Source: Bradyrhizobium mercantei (GTDB lineage Bacteria; Pseudomonadota; Alphaproteobacteria; Rhizobiales; Xanthobacteraceae). From it: a DNA stretch of 64,000 nt. Where the stretch lies: NCBI RefSeq assembly GCF_001982635.1, contig NZ_MKFI01000010.1:124001-188000 (forward strand). Reading direction: 5' to 3'. A program made the position numbers and the translations under genes. The notes beneath the pieces were generated by a model. The model was not told the origin of the DNA, did not search any database, and worked only from the letters and a program-made list of their open reading frames with translations. Positions 61,095 through 64,000 of this stretch are shown here, piece by piece (position 1 is the first letter of the stretch; each line of letters starts with the position of its first letter).

Positions 61095-62543
61095 TCAACC
61101 CGGGAAGGTGTAGGCCGTCTTCACCGTGGTGTAGAACTCGCGGGCATAGGCGCCCTGTTCGCGCGCGCCGTAGCTCGAGCCTTTGCGGCCGCCGAACGGC
61201 ACGTGGTAGTCGACGCCCGCGGTCGGCAGGTTGACCATCACCATGCCGGCCTCGCTGTTGCGCTTGTAGTGCGAGGCGTATTTGAGGCTCGTGGTGCAGA
61301 TGCCCGAGGCGAGGCCGAACTCGGTGTCGTTCGAGATCGCGAGCGCCTCCTCGTAATCCTTGGCGCGGATCACGCAGGCGACGGGGCCGAAAATCTCCTC
61401 GCGAGCGATCCGCATCTGGTTGGTCGCCCCGGTGAACAGCGCCGGCTGCAGATAGAAGCCGGGCGTCTCGCGGTTCAACAACTCGCCGCCCCAATGCAGC
61501 CGGGCGCCTTCATCCTGGCCGATCTTGATGTAGCGAAGGTCCTGATCGAGCTGGCTCTGGTCGACGACCGGGCCGACATGCACGCCGCTCTTCAGCGCGT
61601 CATCCACCGACAGCCCCTTCATGCGCTCGGTCATCGCATCGACGAAGCGGTCGTGAATGCCCGCGGTGACGATCAGGCGCGACGACGCCGTGCAGCGCTG
61701 GCCGGTCGAGAAATAGGCGCCGTTGACGGCGACCTCGACCGCGACCTTGACGTCGGCGTCGTCGAGCACCACCAGCGGGTTCTTGCCGCCCATCTCGAGC
61801 TGGAACTTCTTCATCGGATTGGAGAGCACGCAGGCCTGCGCGATCTTGCGGCCGGTCTGCACCGAGCCGGTGAAGGAGATCGCGGCAATGTCGGGATGAT
61901 CCAGCAGCGTCTGGCCGACCACCGAGCCCGAGCCGACCACGAGGTTGAAGACCCCCGCCGGAATCCCCGAGCGCGCGATGATCTCGGACAGCGCATGTGC
62001 CGAGCCCGGCACCAGCTCGGCCGGCTTGAACACGACGGTGTTGCCGTAGCAGAGCGCGGGCGCGATCTTCCAGGCCGGAATCGCGATCGGGAAATTCCAC
62101 GGCGTGATCATACCGATGACGCCGACCGGCTCGCGGGTGATCTCGACATCGAGGCCGGGGCGCACCGACGCGCCCTTCTCGCCCATCAGCCGCAGCGCCT
62201 CGCCGGCGAAGAACGCGAAGATCTGCCCGGCGCGCGCCACCTCGCCGATGCCCTCGGGCAGCGTCTTGCCTTCCTCGCGCGCCAGCAGGCGGCCGAGCTC
62301 TTCCTTGCGGGCGAGGATTTCGACCGAGATCTTGGTCAGCGCGTCGAAGCGCTCCTGCGGCGTCGAGCGCGCCCAGGCCGGGAAGGCGGCCTTCGCGGCG
62401 GCGATCGCCTGTTCGGTCTGCGCCTTGTCGGCCTTGGCGTATTCGCCGACCACGTCCTTGGTGTTGGAGGGGTTGATGTCCCGCGTGATGCCTGTTCCGT
62501 CGACCCATTCGCCGGCGATGAAGTTCTTCTGGTGAGCGGTCAT
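61095..62543 (-). CDS. Aldehyde dehydrogenase, probable 2,5-dioxovalerate (alpha-ketoglutarate semialdehyde) dehydrogenase
   Basis: 482 residues. Catalytic Cys in GQRCTASSRLIV, general-base Glu in FQLEMGGKN, and TPWNFPIAIPAWKIAPAL define the ALDH family. In this operon it would oxidise the 2,5-dioxovalerate formed from glucarate and galactarate to 2-oxoglutarate. ATG at 62543 chosen for GGAGAG five nt upstream rather than the Met four codons before. Confidence 0.9.
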   Translation of the reverse strand: MTAHQKNFIAGEWVDGTGITRDINPSNTKDVVGEYAKADKAQTEQAIAAAKAAFPAWARSTPQERFDALTKISVEILARKEELGRLLAREEGKTLPEGIGEVARAGQIFAFFAGEALRLMGEKGASVRPGLDVEITREPVGVIGMITPWNFPIAIPAWKIAPALCYGNTVVFKPAELVPGSAHALSEIIARSGIPAGVFNLVVGSGSVVGQTLLDHPDIAAISFTGSVQTGRKIAQACVLSNPMKKFQLEMGGKNPLVVLDDADVKVAVEVAVNGAYFSTGQRCTASSRLIVTAGIHDRFVDAMTERMKGLSVDDALKSGVHVGPVVDQSQLDQDLRYIKIGQDEGARLHWGGELLNRETPGFYLQPALFTGATNQMRIAREEIFGPVACVIRAKDYEEALAISNDTEFGLASGICTTSLKYASHYKRNSEAGMVMVNLPTAGVDYHVPFGGRKGSSYGAREQGAYAREFYTTVKTAYTFPG

Positions 62544-62565
62544 TGTTCTCTCCAACCTTTTGTTG

Positions 62566-63921
62566 TTAGCGCACGAGGCAGGGACGCTTGTCGTCGAAGG
62601 TCCAGCCGGGGATCAGGAACTGCATGGCCAGCGCGTCGTCGCGGGCGCCGAGACCATGCTGCTTGTATAGCGCGTTCGCCGCCTCGATGGCACCGCGATC
62701 GAGCTCGATGCCGAGGCCCGGCCGGTCGGGGATCGCGATCTTGCCGCCCTTGATCTGGAGTGGCTCCCTGGTCAACGCTTGGCCGTCCTGCCAGATCCAG
62801 TGGGTGTCGATCGCGGTCACCTTGCCGGGCGCGGCGGCGCCGACATGGGTGAACATCGCCAGCGAAATGTCGAAATGGTTGTTGGAGTGCGAGCCCCAGG
62901 TCAGGCCGTTGTCGCGGCAGGTCTGCGCCACCCGCACCGAGCCCTGCATGGTCCAGAAATGCGGATCGGCCAGCGGAATGTCGACGGCCCCGAGCCGCAG
63001 CGCGTGGCTGAGCTGGCGCCAGTCGGTCGCGATCATGTTGGTCGCGGTCGGCAGCCCGGTGGCGCGGCGGAACTCGGCCATGATCTCGCGGCCGGAGAAG
63101 CCGGCCTCGGCGCCGCATGGATCCTCGGCATAGGCCAGCACGCCATGCATGTTGCTGCACAGCCGGATCGCCTCGTCGAGCGACCAGGCGCCGTTCGGGT
63201 CGAGCGTGACGCGCGCCTTCGGGAAGCGCTTTGCAATCGCGGTGACGGCCTCGATCTCCGCTTCGCCGGCCAGCACGCCGCCCTTGAGCTTGAAGTCGGC
63301 AAAGCCGTAATGCGCCTGCGTTGCCTCGGCGAAGCGCACGATCGCCTCCGGCGTCATCGCCACCTGATGGCGCAGATTGAACCAGTCCGCCTTGCCGGTC
63401 TCGCCCTCGACGTAAGGCAGGCTGGTCTTGCTGCGGTCGCCGACGAAGAAGAGATAGCCGAGCGTTTCGACCTCAGCGCGCTGCTGGCCTTCGCCAAGCA
63501 GCGCCGCGACCGGCAGATTGAGATGCTGGCCGAGCAGATCGAGCAGTGCGGATTCCACCGCAGTGACCGCGTGGATGGTGACGCGGAGGTCAAAAGTCTG
63601 CTTGCCGCGGCCGCCGGCGTCGCGGTCGGCGAAGGCCTGGCGCATCGAGGCCAGGATGTTGTTGCAAGCGCCGATGGTCTGGCCGACGACGAGGTCGCGG
63701 GCGTCCTCGAGCGTCTTCCTGATCTTTTCGCCGCCCGGCACCTCGCCGACGCCGGTATGACCGGAGTTGTCGGTGAGGATCACGAGGTTGCGGGTGAAGA
63801 ACGGCGCGTGTGCGCCGCTCAGATTGAGGAGCATGCCGTCGCGGCCGGCGACCGGAATCACCTCCATCGCCGTGACGACGGGGGCGCCGGCAAAGCCGCT
63901 GCGGATCGCATCTTGAATCAT
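62566..63921 (-). CDS. gudD: Glucarate dehydratase
   Basis: 451 residues of the enolase superfamily, glucarate dehydratase group. KLKGG carries the catalytic Lys; VTLDPNGAWSL, AEDPCGAEAGFSGREIMAEF and the His in GSHSNNHFDISLAMF complete the active site. Converts D-glucarate to 5-keto-4-deoxyglucarate. Gene length and motifs are normal. Confidence 0.95.
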   Translation of the reverse strand: MIQDAIRSGFAGAPVVTAMEVIPVAGRDGMLLNLSGAHAPFFTRNLVILTDNSGHTGVGEVPGGEKIRKTLEDARDLVVGQTIGACNNILASMRQAFADRDAGGRGKQTFDLRVTIHAVTAVESALLDLLGQHLNLPVAALLGEGQQRAEVETLGYLFFVGDRSKTSLPYVEGETGKADWFNLRHQVAMTPEAIVRFAEATQAHYGFADFKLKGGVLAGEAEIEAVTAIAKRFPKARVTLDPNGAWSLDEAIRLCSNMHGVLAYAEDPCGAEAGFSGREIMAEFRRATGLPTATNMIATDWRQLSHALRLGAVDIPLADPHFWTMQGSVRVAQTCRDNGLTWGSHSNNHFDISLAMFTHVGAAAPGKVTAIDTHWIWQDGQALTREPLQIKGGKIAIPDRPGLGIELDRGAIEAANALYKQHGLGARDDALAMQFLIPGWTFDDKRPCLVR

Positions 63922-63952
63922 CTGGTCCTCCCTTTGTCGTTTGCCGCTTGGC

Positions 63953-64000
63953 TTATTCCGCCGCCTGCTGCGCCGCGGCCTGCGGCAGCTTCGCCACCAG
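63953..64000 (-). CDS. C-terminal end of an unidentified protein (5' part outside window)
   Basis: Only 15 residues plus stop are visible (LVAKLPQAAAQQAAE). The TAA at 63953-63955 lies 31 nt before gudD on the same strand, so this is probably an earlier gene of the glucarate operon, but the product cannot be named from this. Confidence 0.6.
   Translation of the reverse strand: MVAKLPQAAAQQAAE

Noticed and set aside
1..64000. Mobile elements, CRISPR arrays, phage genes, tRNA or rRNA genes
   Set aside because: No transposase, integrase, regular spaced repeats or tRNA-like cloverleaf seen; intergenic repeats are short palindromic elements instead.

Overview
The window looks like a chromosomal segment of a Bradyrhizobium-type alphaproteobacterium. 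Evidence: very high GC, dense operons with 1-4 nt start/stop overlaps, Bradyrhizobium-style palindromic repeats between genes, an EcfG-type general stress promoter, and protein families typical of soil rhizobia. I see no rRNA, tRNA, CRISPR array, insertion sequence or phage gene. Identifications come from reading the sequence and from family knowledge; no database search was run.

1-20,883, minus strand: one very long gene train with tiny gaps or overlaps. In transcription order it encodes a LivK-type binding protein, an AraC regulator, LivH, LivM, LivG, a LivF ATPase fused to a Tm-1-like (UPF0261) domain, a TIM-barrel protein of the PEP-hydrolase family (the other half of Tm-1), a giant flotillin-like SPFH protein, two SRPBCC proteins, a three-subunit molybdenum hydroxylase whose large subunit is split into two ORFs, MoxR and CoxE maturation proteins, an amidohydrolase, a metallo-beta-lactamase-fold hydrolase, and an SMP-30/isochorismatase fusion that runs off the left edge. 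It reads as an uptake, hydroxylation and hydrolysis pathway for an unknown small substrate, probably organised at the membrane.

20,884-26,947: a repeat-rich intergenic stretch, a TonB receptor with a DUF2946 protein, a MAPEG protein, a small exported protein and an SDR oxidoreductase.

26,990-33,917: a lanthanide-linked island. It holds a TonB receptor, a LuxR-type response regulator, a PQQ- and heme-dependent alcohol dehydrogenase, and a clear lanmodulin (four Pro-containing EF hands spaced as in Methylorubrum LanM). A palindrome of the form TCGGGAA-N3-TTCCCGA lies upstream of the receptor, dehydrogenase and lanmodulin genes, which suggests a shared regulator. The dehydrogenase has Thr where lanthanide enzymes have the extra Asp.

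34,036-37,284: a SAM-cyclase-ATPase regulator. 37,724-44,326: an aromatic-acid segment (RraA/LigK-type aldolase, LigJ-type oxalomesaconate hydratase, two MFS transporters, a D-2-hydroxyacid dehydrogenase, divergent LysR).

44,575-51,536: small accessory genes (exported protein, LysR/NmrA pair, glutamine amidotransferase, membrane protein, cytochrome b561) and an Lrp/alanine dehydrogenase pair. 51,763-58,644: an IclR regulator divergent from a leuC/leuD/leuB-like catabolic set coupled to a NitT/TauT-type ABC transporter. 58,691-59,327: two small genes, one with an EcfG-type promoter. 59,450-64,000: D-glucarate/galactarate catabolism (GarD, semialdehyde dehydrogenase, GudD, and the end of one more gene).
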